The notes beneath the pieces were generated by a model. That model did not search any database. It saw only the letters and a program-made list of their open reading frames with translations, and was not told the origin of the DNA. The translations under genes and the position numbers were made by a program. Shown here piece after piece: positions 43,892 through 54,302 of a DNA stretch of 64,000 nucleotides. Each line of letters starts with the position of its first letter. The first letter of the stretch is position 1. This stretch comes from Prochlorococcus marinus (lineage in GTDB: Bacteria > Cyanobacteriota > Cyanobacteriia > PCC-6307 > Cyanobiaceae), in contig NZ_CVSX01000023.1 in NCBI RefSeq assembly GCF_001180305.1, positions 62,001 through 126,000 on the forward strand. Direction: 5' to 3'.

Positions 43892-44167
43892 TTATAAAAT
43901 GCCTGCCCATTTTAAAAATGATTGTTGACTAAATAATTCAATTATTATTATCGCTAGAAGTCCAATCATTGCAAATCTTCCATTAGTTATTTCAGAATAA
44001 CGACTCCATCCAAATTTGTATTCATTTTCAAGATCTATTGATTTTTCATTTAATTCAATATCTGAAGTTTGTTCATTGTTGTAGTTTGAATCATTCTGTA
44101 TTTGTTTGTTACTTTCATTCTCTAAATTAGAGACTTTTGAGTTTGTATTTTCTTCTTTAGAATTCAT
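43892..44167 (-). CDS. hli: High-light-inducible protein (Hlip)
   Basis: This 91-aa single-helix chlorophyll-binding protein has the ELIP/Hlip motif EITNGRFAMIGLLAIIIIE, with Glu and Arg for helix pairing and Asn/Arg for pigment binding, near residues 57-75. A 55-residue Asn/Glu-rich head precedes it. Hlips bind chlorophyll and carotenoid, quench excess energy and protect newly made photosystem II. High-light Prochlorococcus carry many. It lies 8 bp after the ABC-transporter gene. Confidence 0.9.
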   Translation of the reverse strand: MNSKEENTNSKVSNLENESNKQIQNDSNYNNEQTSDIELNEKSIDLENEYKFGWSRYSEITNGRFAMIGLLAIIIIELFSQQSFLKWAGIL

Positions 44168-44175
44168 TTGTTTTC

Positions 44176-46158
44176 CTAATCCTTAAAATTATACTTTTCA
44201 GAAGTCAATAATTTCCAATCTCCTTTTCCATTCAATTCTAAAATATTTTCATGAAAATCTTTTAAACTAGGTCTGTGTCCAACACTGATAAGCGAAAGTT
44301 CTCGTTTTTTTAGTAAACTATACAGTTTTTTTTCAGTTTCAATGTCTAAAGCACTTGTTGCCTCATCAAGTACTGCAAATCTTGGAGAATTTAGTAAGAG
44401 CCTAGCAAAAGCCAACCTTTGCTGTTCGCCTAAAGAAAGAATTCTCGGCCAATCTTGCTTGATATCAAGATTAGGATAACGATTGACTAAAGTTTTTAGA
44501 TTTACTTCATTTAGTACTGAAGTAAGATGTTCATCACTAAATTTATTAACTTCTGTGGGATAACACAACTGTTCTCTTAATGAACCAAGTAACATATAAG
44601 GCTTTTGAGGTATAAATAATAATTCTCCAATTTTTGGTTTTTTTATTACTCCATGATTTGGTTCCCATAAACCACTAATCATTCTTAGTAAAGAAGTTTT
44701 CCCACATCCAGATGGTCCTACAACCAAAAGTGATTGATTAGCTTCAATGCTTAGATTTAAATTTTTAATTATAGTTTTATTTGAACCTGGAGGGCAAAGG
44801 TTAGCATCATTAATAAGAATAGAGGGATAATCTGCAATAACGTTTCGATTGCTTGTAGGACTAGTTTGACTAATGGATTCGACTTTTGATTGAAATCCTT
44901 CTAATCTGCCAATTCCAGCAGTAAATTTTGCAAGTTCTTCTATTTGATTAACAATGAAAAATAATGAACCTTCGACCATTCCAAATGCAAAGCTTGCCTG
45001 AATAAACCGGCCATAATCAATATCACCTTTAAAGTAAGGAATTGCCATTATTAAATATGGAAAGAAATTTCCTGCATAATTAATAGATCTTCTCATGACG
45101 TCAATTATTACTCTCCATATAATCAGCAAATTAAAGTTTCTCACCACTTCTCCCAATCGCCTTTCAGTTTCGCTTCGCTCAGGATTCTCCCCAGAGTAAA
45201 AGGCTATAGATTCAGCATTATCTCTAATATGTACTAAGCCATATCGAAAATCTGCTTCATATCTGAGTTGATCAAAGTCAATCTTTACAAGATTTTTTCC
45301 AGCAATTAAAAGAATAGAAGTTGCAAATGCAGCGTAACCAAACAAAGAAAAAGTAAGTGTTGTACTAATACTCCATAAAATGAGAATATTTAGTGAGAAT
45401 GTTAGTAGTGCATCAAAAATACCTAAAGTGAAAGAGAGACTTTGCCCCGTAAAAGCTCGGGTATCATCTGTGATCCTTTGATCAGGATTATCTACATCAG
45501 TTTGTTCTTCATCATTGGGATTTAGTTGGTAATAAGCTTTATTAGTCATATAATCTTTGACTAAACTTTTTGAAAGCCATTCTCGCCAAATTATTCCTAA
45601 CTTATAAGTAAAAAATATTTGGGAAACACGTATTGGTAGTGCTACAGCGAAACAACAAGCGTAAATCCCCAATATCCGATAAAACCCATCTTCTTGTTTC
45701 TCTACCAAAGCATTTGTTAAATCTCTTGCTATAAATCCAATACCTGCGTTTATTCCATTTACAGCCAAGAGCATTAATACAATTATCGCAAGGAATAACC
45801 AATGTAACCATCTACGGTTTTTTAATTGACGTCTTAAGCTAAAGAAGCTACCGGATCCAATTAGAAATAATGCAGAGAAAAGCAATCCCCAGCTTCCAGC
45901 CCAAATTGAATTGACAGTATTTACTACACCTCCGAAATACTTTTCAAGAAAAATTGGTTGAAAACTTTGAAAAAAACTGATTATTCCTGTAAGACCAACA
46001 AGTACTACTCCACCAACACAAAATAAAAGAGAAATTAAAAGCCATATGAATTGAAATCCATTACATTGATCAATAGGAAGAAAAAATGGCTGAGATAGTT
46101 TCCTTAACTTTTGTAATTGGTACAGTATTTTAGATTTATTTTTAACTGACTTATTCAT
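44176..46158 (-). CDS. ABC transporter, fused permease-ATPase (ABC_membrane_2 type)
   Basis: This 660-aa half-transporter has a membrane domain (about 30-410, six or so helices) with the EAA-like segment RYEADFRYGLVHIRDNAESIAF, typical of the SbmA/BacA-ALDP (ABCD) group. The ATPase domain has Walker A GPSGCGKT (481-488), signature LSLGEQQ (575-581) and Walker B FAVLDEA (594-600). It probably works as a homodimer. The substrate is unknown; relatives move peptides, B12 or acyl-CoA. Confidence 0.85.
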   Translation of the reverse strand: MNKSVKNKSKILYQLQKLRKLSQPFFLPIDQCNGFQFIWLLISLLFCVGGVVLVGLTGIISFFQSFQPIFLEKYFGGVVNTVNSIWAGSWGLLFSALFLIGSGSFFSLRRQLKNRRWLHWLFLAIIVLMLLAVNGINAGIGFIARDLTNALVEKQEDGFYRILGIYACCFAVALPIRVSQIFFTYKLGIIWREWLSKSLVKDYMTNKAYYQLNPNDEEQTDVDNPDQRITDDTRAFTGQSLSFTLGIFDALLTFSLNILILWSISTTLTFSLFGYAAFATSILLIAGKNLVKIDFDQLRYEADFRYGLVHIRDNAESIAFYSGENPERSETERRLGEVVRNFNLLIIWRVIIDVMRRSINYAGNFFPYLIMAIPYFKGDIDYGRFIQASFAFGMVEGSLFFIVNQIEELAKFTAGIGRLEGFQSKVESISQTSPTSNRNVIADYPSILINDANLCPPGSNKTIIKNLNLSIEANQSLLVVGPSGCGKTSLLRMISGLWEPNHGVIKKPKIGELLFIPQKPYMLLGSLREQLCYPTEVNKFSDEHLTSVLNEVNLKTLVNRYPNLDIKQDWPRILSLGEQQRLAFARLLLNSPRFAVLDEATSALDIETEKKLYSLLKKRELSLISVGHRPSLKDFHENILELNGKGDWKLLTSEKYNFKD

Positions 46159-46200
46159 TACTAGACAAGTTTTATAAAATAAATTATAACTTTTAGAAGT

Positions 46201-46479
46201 CTATTGACCAAAGCCAATAAATGAAAGTGCCCAGTCTGGCAAATTCAAGTAATTGAATATTTTTACATCAAATTCATGAACTTTTGCAGAATACTTATCT
46301 AATGCCCACCATAGTAGAAAAGGTAAATTAAATAAAATTTGTAATTGCCATTTATAAGTTAAAACGTTCCAAATTTTTATTAACCTTGTTTTGAGTGAAT
46401 CATCTAGTTCTTCCCAATTTTTTAAAATTAACTTTAATAAATTTTTGGGTTCTGTATTTAAGGAATCTGGGGTATTCAT
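46201..46479 (-). CDS. Conserved small protein with one membrane segment
   Basis: This 92-aa protein has a charged helix (LLKLILKNWEELDDSLKTRLIK) followed by an aromatic hydrophobic stretch (ILFNLPFLLWWALDKY) near residues 49-64, a probable single membrane span or membrane-bound hairpin. It lies between the HIT protein and the ABC transporter on the same strand with short gaps, so cotranscription is likely. No family was recognised. Confidence 0.55.
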   Translation of the reverse strand: MNTPDSLNTEPKNLLKLILKNWEELDDSLKTRLIKIWNVLTYKWQLQILFNLPFLLWWALDKYSAKVHEFDVKIFNYLNLPDWALSFIGFGQ

Positions 46480-46525
46480 TTTGTTTTTATTTATTTATAA
46501 CCCATAAACATTTCTTTCGAGAGTT

Positions 46526-46867
46526 TTAACCTGGGGGCCAATTCATTTTTCTTCCAGATAAAAAATGAATATGTAAATGAAAAACTGTTTGTCCAGATTC
46601 TGCTCCAGTATTAATTACTGTCCTCCAATTATTTAAATTTTTTGATTTAGCTATTTTGCTACCAATCAAAAGTAAATGCCCTAATAAATTTGAGTCTTCT
46701 TCAATACATTCCAATAGACTTATAATTGGCTTCTTTGGAATCACTAAAAAATGTACTGGAGCTTGTGCCTGTATATCATTAAACGCAATACAAAACTCGT
46801 CTTCATAAAGTTTATCGCAGGGTATTTCTCCATTAATTATTTTTTGAAATATTGTAGTTTCAGTCAT
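46526..46867 (-). CDS. HIT-family nucleotide hydrolase
   Basis: This 113-aa HIT (histidine triad) protein carries the triad as HLHIH within TVFHLHIHFLSGR. It is the HinT/PKCI type, which cleaves purine nucleoside phosphoramidates and aminoacyl-AMP. Length and start (TIFQKIINGEIPCDKLYED) are canonical. It starts four bases after the def stop and is probably coexpressed with it. Confidence 0.93.
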   Translation of the reverse strand: MTETTIFQKIINGEIPCDKLYEDEFCIAFNDIQAQAPVHFLVIPKKPIISLLECIEEDSNLLGHLLLIGSKIAKSKNLNNWRTVINTGAESGQTVFHLHIHFLSGRKMNWPPG

Positions 46868-46871
46868 TGAG

Positions 46872-47477
46872 TTAATTGATAGAAATCACATCTTTTTCGT
46901 TAAACCCTTCTTTTAAAAGTTCTTTGTTCAAATCCTCTTTTGATGTAACTCTATCAACAAATAATATTCCATTTAAGTGATCCATTTCGTGCTGAATACA
47001 CCTCGCTAGAAGTCCATCTGCTTTCATTTTACGTGGTCTCCCCATTTCATCTCTAAATTTTAATTTTATAGTTGATGGTCTCACTACATTCAAATAGATA
47101 CCAGGTATGCTTAAGCAGCCTTCTTCGTATGAATTAAGGGTTGTTCCAAAGTCTGTGATTTCTGGATTGATTAATATTAAAGGTTCTGCTGCTGAATCTT
47201 CAAAATTTACATCTATGACAAGAAGCTCTTTATTGATGCCAATTTGAGGTGCAGCAAGTCCAATTCCTTTAGCTGCATACATGCTTTGAAGCATTTCTCT
47301 AGCGAGTTTTCTAATCGATTCGTCAACCTTAGTTATTCTTTTGGAATTTTGTCTTAATACATCATCACCAAGTTTATAAATGTCTAGAGATGGCTTACCT
47401 GTCTGTTCCTTTGCAATTTTTTCTGCGTTTCCATTTGTTCTTGACTTTTTTGCAAGTTGTGAAAAATGGTTTGCCAC
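46872..47477 (-). CDS. def: Peptide deformylase
   Basis: This 201-aa metalloenzyme removes the formyl group from nascent proteins. All three motifs are present: GLAAPQ (73-78), EGCLS (119-123) and HEMDH (163-167), which supply the Fe/Zn ligands. The N-terminus is about 30 residues longer than the short E. coli form, as in other cyanobacterial deformylases. It heads a run of same-strand genes down to hli. Confidence 0.96.
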   Translation of the reverse strand: MANHFSQLAKKSRTNGNAEKIAKEQTGKPSLDIYKLGDDVLRQNSKRITKVDESIRKLAREMLQSMYAAKGIGLAAPQIGINKELLVIDVNFEDSAAEPLILINPEITDFGTTLNSYEEGCLSIPGIYLNVVRPSTIKLKFRDEMGRPRKMKADGLLARCIQHEMDHLNGILFVDRVTSKEDLNKELLKEGFNEKDVISIN

Positions 47478-47554
47478 GTTTAAAAAAGTTTTTACTAAAG
47501 GGTTTAGCTATAAAAATATTAGCACTTTAATTTACTTTCTTTATATTTTTTAAA

Positions 47555-49480
47555 ATGAGTAACGATGATAAGTTAGAAGTTAGGCAAACTCTATCTAAAA
47601 AAAAAGATTTTAAGGAATTATCCATTATTAGAGATATTATTTTTTGGATTGATTTTGTTGGCGAAGATCAAAATGAAAATGGTATTTTTGCAAGACCATT
47701 TAATGATAAAGAGGCTTTTCCTCAGAAATTAACAAGTAAAAAATATAATATTAAAAATAACTTTCATGGATATGGTGGTAAATCTTATAAATGTATAAAT
47801 TTTAAAAATAATTTTTATTTGATATGGATAGATCAGATTACTAATGCATTATGGTTTCAAATTTTTAGAGAGGTAGCATCAAATAATATAACTCAACACA
47901 AATATCTTGATTCAGTTCAAGAACCTAGACAACTATCTAAATCAATTGATGGCAATTTCGATTCTTCATTTGTTATTTCTCAAAAAGATTTTTTGTATGG
48001 CATTTGTGAAATAAATAATAGAGATTATTTATTTTCTTTAGACTTAAAAAAAACTAAACAAGATATTTGCCGAATAATAAAATTTAAAAATTTCGCTGGA
48101 GAATTATCTTCCAATACTTCTGCTAGCTTACTTTCATGGGTCGAGTGGGATTCTCCACATATGCCTTGGGAGAAAAATGATCTGTGTTTTGCTCAAATAG
48201 ACTCAGATGGAGAGATAAAAACAATAAAAAAATTCTCAAATAAACTGATCAATGTCAAAAAAAATGTTTCTTTTTTTCAACCTTTTTGGATAAGTGAAAC
48301 ACTTTTAGTATGTTCTGAGGATAGTTCTGGATGGTGGAACTTACTGTTTTTAGATGTAAGTGAAATTGAGAATATTTTTATTAAGAAAAGAGTAGAGAGA
48401 AATTTGATTGAATATGGAGTACCACAATGGGTCTCAGGAATAAAATTTTTTTCGGGTACTATAAAAAACTTTTTTTGTGTAGGAAAAAAAGAAGATAGTT
48501 TAATAGTTGAACAATATAAAGATCTTGTATTAGTTAAAGAATTTTCTACTCCTTTTACAGCAATAAGTGATTTTAATGTTTTTAGGAATAAAGTTCTTTT
48601 AAGAGGTTATGGATCTGATTTTTTGGGAATTGTATTTGAAATTGATTTTGCAGAAAAAGTTCTATCCAATTTTTCTGAGCAGATACATATTGATCATATT
48701 AAAGATTGTTCCAAACCTGAGACATTTTGGTTTAAAGGTTTTGAAAATCAATCAACTCATTCTTTTCTTTATAAACCGCTTCTTGAAAATTTTAGAAAGC
48801 CCCCGCTCCTTGTTAGAGCTCACAGCGGACCAACTTCATTTTTTGATGGGTCATATAATTCTGAAGTTCAATATTGGACTTCGAAGGGATTTTTTGTTGC
48901 TGAAGTTAATTATGGAGGATCATCAGGATTTGGCAAAGAATATAGAGAGAGGTTGAATTATAAGTGGGGTATTGTTGATTCTTATGATTGCAAAGCATTA
49001 GCTCTTGAATTATCTAAATTAAATCTAGTTGATAGTGAAAAAGTAGTTATTTCTGGTAATAGTGCTGGTGGGTTAACTGCCCTGAATTGTTTATTATTTG
49101 GATCTATTTTTACAGCAGCAATTTGTAAATATCCTGTTATTGATTTGAAGGACATGTATTACAACACTCATAGGTTTGAAAAAGATTATTTAAATTCTTT
49201 AATAGGAAATTATGAAAAAAATTACGATGATTATATAAATAGATCGCCAATAAATCATATTAATAAAATAAAAAAACCTATCTTATTGTTTCATGGAAAA
49301 AAAGATAAAGTTATTTCGTATAAACAAACTTTAAAAATTCAAGAAATTTTGATTCAGAATAATAAATATTCGGAAGTTATTTTTTTTGAGAATGAAGGGC
49401 ATGGTTTTAAAAATATAGAAACTAAAGAGGTAGTATTGCAAAAATCTCAGCGTTTTTTAAAAAATGCTTTAAATATTTAA
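47555..49480 (+). CDS. S9 family prolyl oligopeptidase-like serine peptidase
   Basis: This 641-aa protein has an N-terminal beta-propeller-like region (about 1-390) and a C-terminal alpha/beta hydrolase. The nucleophile lies in ISGNSAGGLTAL (S503), the acid near HGKKDKVI (D584) and the histidine in NEGHGF (H616). The layout is that of dipeptidyl-peptidase/acylaminoacyl-peptidase members of family S9. The substrate is unknown. Its stop overlaps the convergent sufS stop by four bases. Confidence 0.88.
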   Translation: MSNDDKLEVRQTLSKKKDFKELSIIRDIIFWIDFVGEDQNENGIFARPFNDKEAFPQKLTSKKYNIKNNFHGYGGKSYKCINFKNNFYLIWIDQITNALWFQIFREVASNNITQHKYLDSVQEPRQLSKSIDGNFDSSFVISQKDFLYGICEINNRDYLFSLDLKKTKQDICRIIKFKNFAGELSSNTSASLLSWVEWDSPHMPWEKNDLCFAQIDSDGEIKTIKKFSNKLINVKKNVSFFQPFWISETLLVCSEDSSGWWNLLFLDVSEIENIFIKKRVERNLIEYGVPQWVSGIKFFSGTIKNFFCVGKKEDSLIVEQYKDLVLVKEFSTPFTAISDFNVFRNKVLLRGYGSDFLGIVFEIDFAEKVLSNFSEQIHIDHIKDCSKPETFWFKGFENQSTHSFLYKPLLENFRKPPLLVRAHSGPTSFFDGSYNSEVQYWTSKGFFVAEVNYGGSSGFGKEYRERLNYKWGIVDSYDCKALALELSKLNLVDSEKVVISGNSAGGLTALNCLLFGSIFTAAICKYPVIDLKDMYYNTHRFEKDYLNSLIGNYEKNYDDYINRSPINHINKIKKPILLFHGKKDKVISYKQTLKIQEILIQNNKYSEVIFFENEGHGFKNIETKEVVLQKSQRFLKNALNI

Positions 49481-50730
49481 GAATTAATTTTAAGAAAATC
49501 AATAGTTTCTTTTAATTTTTCAATAAATATATCAATTTCTTCCTTATTGGTAGTGAAATTCATGCTAATTCTTGCGGTTGATTTTATTCCGATGTATCTG
49601 TGAAGAGGTTGACAGCAATGATGCCCACTTCTGATGCAAATTCCTTTTGAATCAAGAATTTCTGCAATATCGTTTGAATGTATATTTTTAATATAAAAGG
49701 TGGCAAGTGATGCTCTGTCTGGATCTATCTCCGGCGATGGACCTATAATTTCAACATTTTCTATTTGATTTAATTTTTCAAATAAATATTTTGTAATAGT
49801 TTTTTCATATTCATGAATTTCATTCAATCCAATATTGTTTATATAATTAATTGCTTCTGCAAGACCTATTGCTTCCGCAATGGCTGGAGTTCCAGCTTCA
49901 AATTTATGAGGTAGCTCTGCCCAAGTACTTGTCTCTTCAAAAACATCTTGAATCATTTCTCCACCTCCAAAAAGAGGAGGAATCTTTTCTAGGATTTCTT
50001 GTCTTGACCAGAGGAAACCAATACCGGTAGGACCGCAAAGTTTATGTCCTGATCCCGCCAAGAAATCTATATCAAGATCAATTACATCTAATTTTTGATG
50101 CGCCAAACTTTGACATGCGTCTATTAAAACTAAAGAACCTTTTTGCTTAGCTAATTTAGTTATCTCTTTGATTGGATTACAGCAACCTAGTGTATTACTA
50201 ACATGTACTAGGCTAACAAGCTTAGTTCTAGATGTTAGTTTTGATTTAAAATCATCTATATCTAATTTCCCATTTTTATCTATACCTATAAATTTTAATT
50301 TGCATTTATTTTTTGCTGCAATCATTTGCCATGGAACGATATTGCTATGATGCTCCATTATTGATAAGAGAATTTCATCGTTTTCTCTTAATGAAGATTC
50401 TCCCCATGATCTAGCCGCTAGATTGATTGCTTCAGTAGCATTTCTTGTGAAGATAATTTCTTTTGTTGAATTCGCTTTTATATATTTGCTAATTAAATAT
50501 CTTGCATTTTCAAATTCTTCTGTTGCCTTTGCACTTAATTGATGTGCGCCTCTGTGTACATTAGCATTGAAGTGTCTATAATATTCATCAATTTTTTTTA
50601 AGACTTGTATTGGTTTTTGAGTTGTTGCAGCATGGTCTAAATAAATGATTTGATCATTACTTTTTAAGTTCTTATTTAAAAGAGGAAAGTCTTTCTTAGT
50701 TATTTCAGGAAAATTTTGAATCGTTTCCAT
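49477..50730 (-). CDS. sufS: Cysteine desulfurase SufS
   Basis: This 417-aa class II PLP enzyme takes sulfur from cysteine for Fe-S cluster assembly. Landmarks: YLDHAATTQKP (start), the histidine in MEHHSNIVPWQ, the PLP lysine in AGSGHKLCGPTG and the persulfide cysteine in RSGHHCCQPLHR. It is the last gene of sufBCDS and shares its ATG base with the sufD stop. A separate SufE was not seen. Confidence 0.96.
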   Translation of the reverse strand: METIQNFPEITKKDFPLLNKNLKSNDQIIYLDHAATTQKPIQVLKKIDEYYRHFNANVHRGAHQLSAKATEEFENARYLISKYIKANSTKEIIFTRNATEAINLAARSWGESSLRENDEILLSIMEHHSNIVPWQMIAAKNKCKLKFIGIDKNGKLDIDDFKSKLTSRTKLVSLVHVSNTLGCCNPIKEITKLAKQKGSLVLIDACQSLAHQKLDVIDLDIDFLAGSGHKLCGPTGIGFLWSRQEILEKIPPLFGGGEMIQDVFEETSTWAELPHKFEAGTPAIAEAIGLAEAINYINNIGLNEIHEYEKTITKYLFEKLNQIENVEIIGPSPEIDPDRASLATFYIKNIHSNDIAEILDSKGICIRSGHHCCQPLHRYIGIKSTARISMNFTTNKEEIDIFIEKLKETIDFLKINS

Positions 50731-51947
50731 TAATTCTCATTTAAAAGTTTATCAAGCAAATCCCATCTATCTTTTGATACGGGAATAAATGAAATTATTT
50801 CTTGAAAGTAAGAACTTAATTGTAGTTTACTTGCTTCTGCTAATGTGATCCCTCTTGTTCGCATGTAAAAAAGTTCTTCTTCATTTAGTTGAGAAATTGT
50901 AGCTCCATGTTTGCATTTGACATCATCAGCAATTATTTCTAATTGAGGTTTGGTATCTATTTGTGCAAGACTTGATAAAAGTAAATTTCTGCTTAGTTGG
51001 GAAGCATCAGTTTTCTGAGCAATTTTCGGAACTATTATTGAACCTTCAAATATTGCATGTGATTTATCATCAGCAAGTGATTTGTTGATTTGATCAAGAA
51101 ATCCATTTGGGCCATTAAAATCTATTTTTGTATAAGTAGCAATTTGTTCATCTTTTTTTGTTATTTGCATACCTTTGATTTTGGTTTTAGCACTTCCTTC
51201 AGATTGCTTAATATTAATTTCAAATCTTGCATAATTAAATTTGAAATGTAATGATCCCAATTTGTATTCGCTGTTTTTCTGTTGAATTATGTTGAGAGAA
51301 TTTAATAAATTTGATCCGCTTTCACCGTAAGAAACAACGCCATGTTTTAGGGAACTATTTTCTTCTAAAAAAAAGAATGTTGATTGAGATAATGAAGAGT
51401 TTTCTTTGCCAAGATTGACTTGCAATAATTCAATATTGCAATTCTTTTCTAAAAATATTACTAGGGTTTTTGCGTTAAAAGAGTTAGTTGATGAATGACT
51501 AAAGATTTCAATAGGAGGGATTTTTGATCCATTAATTTTTAATCCCAAGATATTTTTTTTGCAACTTATAGATAGATTTAAGAGGTCACTCCAATTTTCG
51601 TTTTGATCAAAAAAGGATATTTGTTCTTTCATAAATTTATCTAATTCATCTTCACTTAATTGCTGTATTGAATAATTTTCCTCAATCAATTTAATTTGGT
51701 AATTCTCACCAATTATTAATCGAATAGTGCTTTGAGAATTTTTTGGATAGGGTGTATCCAATTTCAGATCTTTTTCATTAATCGAGTAGTCTAATAAGTT
51801 TGAAAATTTTGATTTATTTGAAAGTCTCCATAGTTCACTTTTAGGATTTGGAAGGGGACTCGATTGTAATTTATGAAGACAGATTTTTTGTATTTCTGTT
51901 TGATTTTCAACTAATTTATTGGTTGTTATTTTTTCAATAATTTCCAT
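50730..51947 (-). CDS. sufD: Fe-S assembly scaffold protein SufD
   Basis: This 405-aa SufD is paralogous to SufB and forms the SufBC2D scaffold. The C-terminal signature CKHGATISQLNEEELFYMRTRGI (written here only as its start CKHGATISQL) and the beta-helix core are visible. It lies four bases after sufC and overlaps sufS by one base. The N-terminal region is divergent, as usual for SufD. Confidence 0.95.
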   Translation of the reverse strand: MEIIEKITTNKLVENQTEIQKICLHKLQSSPLPNPKSELWRLSNKSKFSNLLDYSINEKDLKLDTPYPKNSQSTIRLIIGENYQIKLIEENYSIQQLSEDELDKFMKEQISFFDQNENWSDLLNLSISCKKNILGLKINGSKIPPIEIFSHSSTNSFNAKTLVIFLEKNCNIELLQVNLGKENSSLSQSTFFFLEENSSLKHGVVSYGESGSNLLNSLNIIQQKNSEYKLGSLHFKFNYARFEINIKQSEGSAKTKIKGMQITKKDEQIATYTKIDFNGPNGFLDQINKSLADDKSHAIFEGSIIVPKIAQKTDASQLSRNLLLSSLAQIDTKPQLEIIADDVKCKHGATISQLNEEELFYMRTRGITLAEASKLQLSSYFQEIISFIPVSKDRWDLLDKLLNEN

Positions 51948-51951
51948 TTAT

Positions 51952-52737
51952 TTAAGTCTCTTTTACAAAGTTATCAGTCCATTCATAACCTTTTTTTTCA
52001 AGTTCTAATGCAAGATCACTCCCACCTGTTTTTATAATTTGTCCGTCTGCCATAACATGGACGTAATTTGGTTTAATTTCATCTAGTAATCTTTGGTAGT
52101 GAGTAATTAATATAATTCCAGTTTGTGCATTAGATATTTTTTTGATTCCTGATGCGACTATTCTAAGAGCATCAATATCTAGACCAGAATCAGTCTCATC
52201 TAATATTGCTATCTTGGGCTCAAGTAAAGCCATTTGTAGAATTTCATTTCTTTTCTTTTCTCCTCCAGAAAATCCCTGATTTACACTTCTTGTTAGAAAT
52301 GCTTGATCCATTTTTACAAGTTCTAACTTTTCTTTAACTAATTCCTCAAAATCAAAAGTGTCTAATTCTTCTTTATTAAGGAATTTTCTTCTAGCATTAG
52401 TTGAAACTCTAAGAAACTCGAGATTGCTAACCCCTGGAATTTCTATTGGATATTGGAAACCGAGGAAAATTCCTGCTTGTGCTCTTTCTTCAGGCTCCAG
52501 TGAGCTTATTTTTTCACCAGAAAATTTAATTTCGCCATTGGTAATATTATAAGAGGGATGACCAGCAATGATTTTCGAAAGAGTACTTTTACCACATCCA
52601 TTTCTACCCATGATGGCATGGATTTCACCAGGATAGACATTGATCGAAACCCCTTTCAAAATTGGAAGATTGTCTGTTGATGCAAAGAGATTGTGAACTT
52701 CTAATATTGGATCTGATTCTTTCATTTTACTTTGCAT
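51952..52737 (-). CDS. sufC: Fe-S assembly ATPase SufC
   Basis: This 261-aa ABC-type ATPase drives the SufB/SufD scaffold. Walker A is GRNGCGKST, the signature is [11 protein letters not shown] and Walker B is [15 protein letters not shown]. The GLDIDAL variant following Walker B is typical of SufC. The ATG at 52737 is used; M5 (52725) is an equally possible start. It is 21 bp or more after sufB in the same operon. Confidence 0.96.
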   Translation of the reverse strand: MQSKMKESDPILEVHNLFASTDNLPILKGVSINVYPGEIHAIMGRNGCGKSTLSKIIAGHPSYNITNGEIKFSGEKISSLEPEERAQAGIFLGFQYPIEIPGVSNLEFLRVSTNARRKFLNKEELDTFDFEELVKEKLELVKMDQAFLTRSVNQGFSGGEKKRNEILQMALLEPKIAILDETDSGLDIDALRIVASGIKKISNAQTGIILITHYQRLLDEIKPNYVHVMADGQIIKTGGSDLALELEKKGYEWTDNFVKET

Positions 52738-52758
52738 TTCACTTTAGAAATTGATTGA

Positions 52759-54207
52759 TTAACCTACTGATCCCTCGAGTTTTAAAGACAGTAGTTTATC
52801 TGCTTCGGCTGCAAATTCCATAGGTAATTGATTAAATACATCTCTGCAGAAACCACTGACCATCATAGAGATTGCCTCTTCAAATTCTATACCTCTGCTT
52901 TGGAGATAAAAAAGTTGATCTTCGGAGATTCTACATGTGCTTGCTTCATGCTCAATTTCTGAATTTGGTTGTTGAGATTTGATGTAAGGGAATGTATTCG
53001 CAGAAGCTTGATCCCCTATTAACATTGAATCACATTGACTGTAATTTCTTGATCCAGCCGCTTTTGTACCCATTTTGACAAGCCCTCTATAGCTATTTAT
53101 AGAATTGCCTGCACTTATTCCTTTGCTAACGATAGTGGATTTGGTTTTGGGACCAATATGGATCATTTTTGTGCCGGTATCTGCTTGTTGAAGATTGTTA
53201 GTGAGTGCTACAGAATAAAATTCTCCAACAGATTCTTCACCTAGGAGTAGACAGCTAGGATATTTCCAAGTAATTGCAGAACCTGTTTCCACTTGAGACC
53301 AGCTAATTTTACTTCTCTTGCCTAAACATTTTCCTCTTTTGGTCACAAAATTAAAAATCCCGCCAACTCCTTTTTCATTACCTGCATACCAATTTTGCAC
53401 TGTTGAATATTTTATTGAGGCATCGTCAAGGGCTATTAATTCAACAACCGCAGCATGCAGAGTATTTGTATCGAACATTGGCGCTGTACAACCTTCTAGG
53501 TAACTTACAGAACTTGATTCTTCGGCTATGATTAGTGTTCTTTCGAACTGTCCAGAATCTCCACTATTAATCCTGAAATAAGAAGATAAGTCCATAGGAC
53601 AGGTCACACCTTTAGGTATATAAACAAAAGAACCATCGCTAAAAACAGCAGAATTTAGTGCCGCAAAATAATTATCACTTGCTGGAACTACAGTACCTAA
53701 ATATTTTTCAATCAAATCTGGGTGATTTTTTACAGCTTCACTGATTGAGCAAAATATAACCCCATGTTCAGCAAGTTCTTCTCTAAATGTCGTAGCTATA
53801 GAGACACTATCAAATACAGCGTCAACAGCCACATTTGTAAGTTTTTTTTGTTCAGTAAGAGGTATACCTAATTTGTCAAAAGTCTCAAGAAGTTTGGGAT
53901 CAACTTCATCTAAACTAGAAAGTTTTTCTTTCTGTTTAGGAGCAGAATAATAGATGATATCTTGATAATCGATTTTTTGATAGCCTATTTCTGCCCAGTT
54001 AGGTTCCTTCATTTTTTGCCATTTTTTAAAGGCTTTTAATCTGAAATTGAGTAAAAAATTTGGCTCTCCCTTTTTCTTTGAAATAAGTTTTACAATATCC
54101 TCGTTTAACCCTTTTGCAATTTTTTCAGTTTCAATATCTGTAACGAAACCATATTTGTAAGGCTCTTTTTCCCTTACTACATCCTTAACTAAATTTTCGT
54201 TAGCCAT
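52759..54207 (-). CDS. sufB: Fe-S assembly scaffold protein SufB
   Basis: This protein of about 482 aa is the main Fe-S scaffold. Conserved elements are [31 protein letters not shown] and the C-terminal [15 protein letters not shown] start at the ATG (54207, [10 protein letters not shown]); an in-frame TTG at 54216 is less likely. First gene of sufBCDS. No SufR-type regulator lies next to it: the divergent neighbour is an unrelated 117-aa protein. Confidence 0.97.
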   Translation of the reverse strand: MANENLVKDVVREKEPYKYGFVTDIETEKIAKGLNEDIVKLISKKKGEPNFLLNFRLKAFKKWQKMKEPNWAEIGYQKIDYQDIIYYSAPKQKEKLSSLDEVDPKLLETFDKLGIPLTEQKKLTNVAVDAVFDSVSIATTFREELAEHGVIFCSISEAVKNHPDLIEKYLGTVVPASDNYFAALNSAVFSDGSFVYIPKGVTCPMDLSSYFRINSGDSGQFERTLIIAEESSSVSYLEGCTAPMFDTNTLHAAVVELIALDDASIKYSTVQNWYAGNEKGVGGIFNFVTKRGKCLGKRSKISWSQVETGSAITWKYPSCLLLGEESVGEFYSVALTNNLQQADTGTKMIHIGPKTKSTIVSKGISAGNSINSYRGLVKMGTKAAGSRNYSQCDSMLIGDQASANTFPYIKSQQPNSEIEHEASTCRISEDQLFYLQSRGIEFEEAISMMVSGFCRDVFNQLPMEFAAEADKLLSLKLEGSVG

Positions 54208-54302
54208 CTTATTCAAAAATAACTTATTACAATTAGCTTATATACTCTAACGAAAGATACCCCTAATATTGAGTTTTTTTCTTTTATTAAAATTAAAAAT
54301 TA

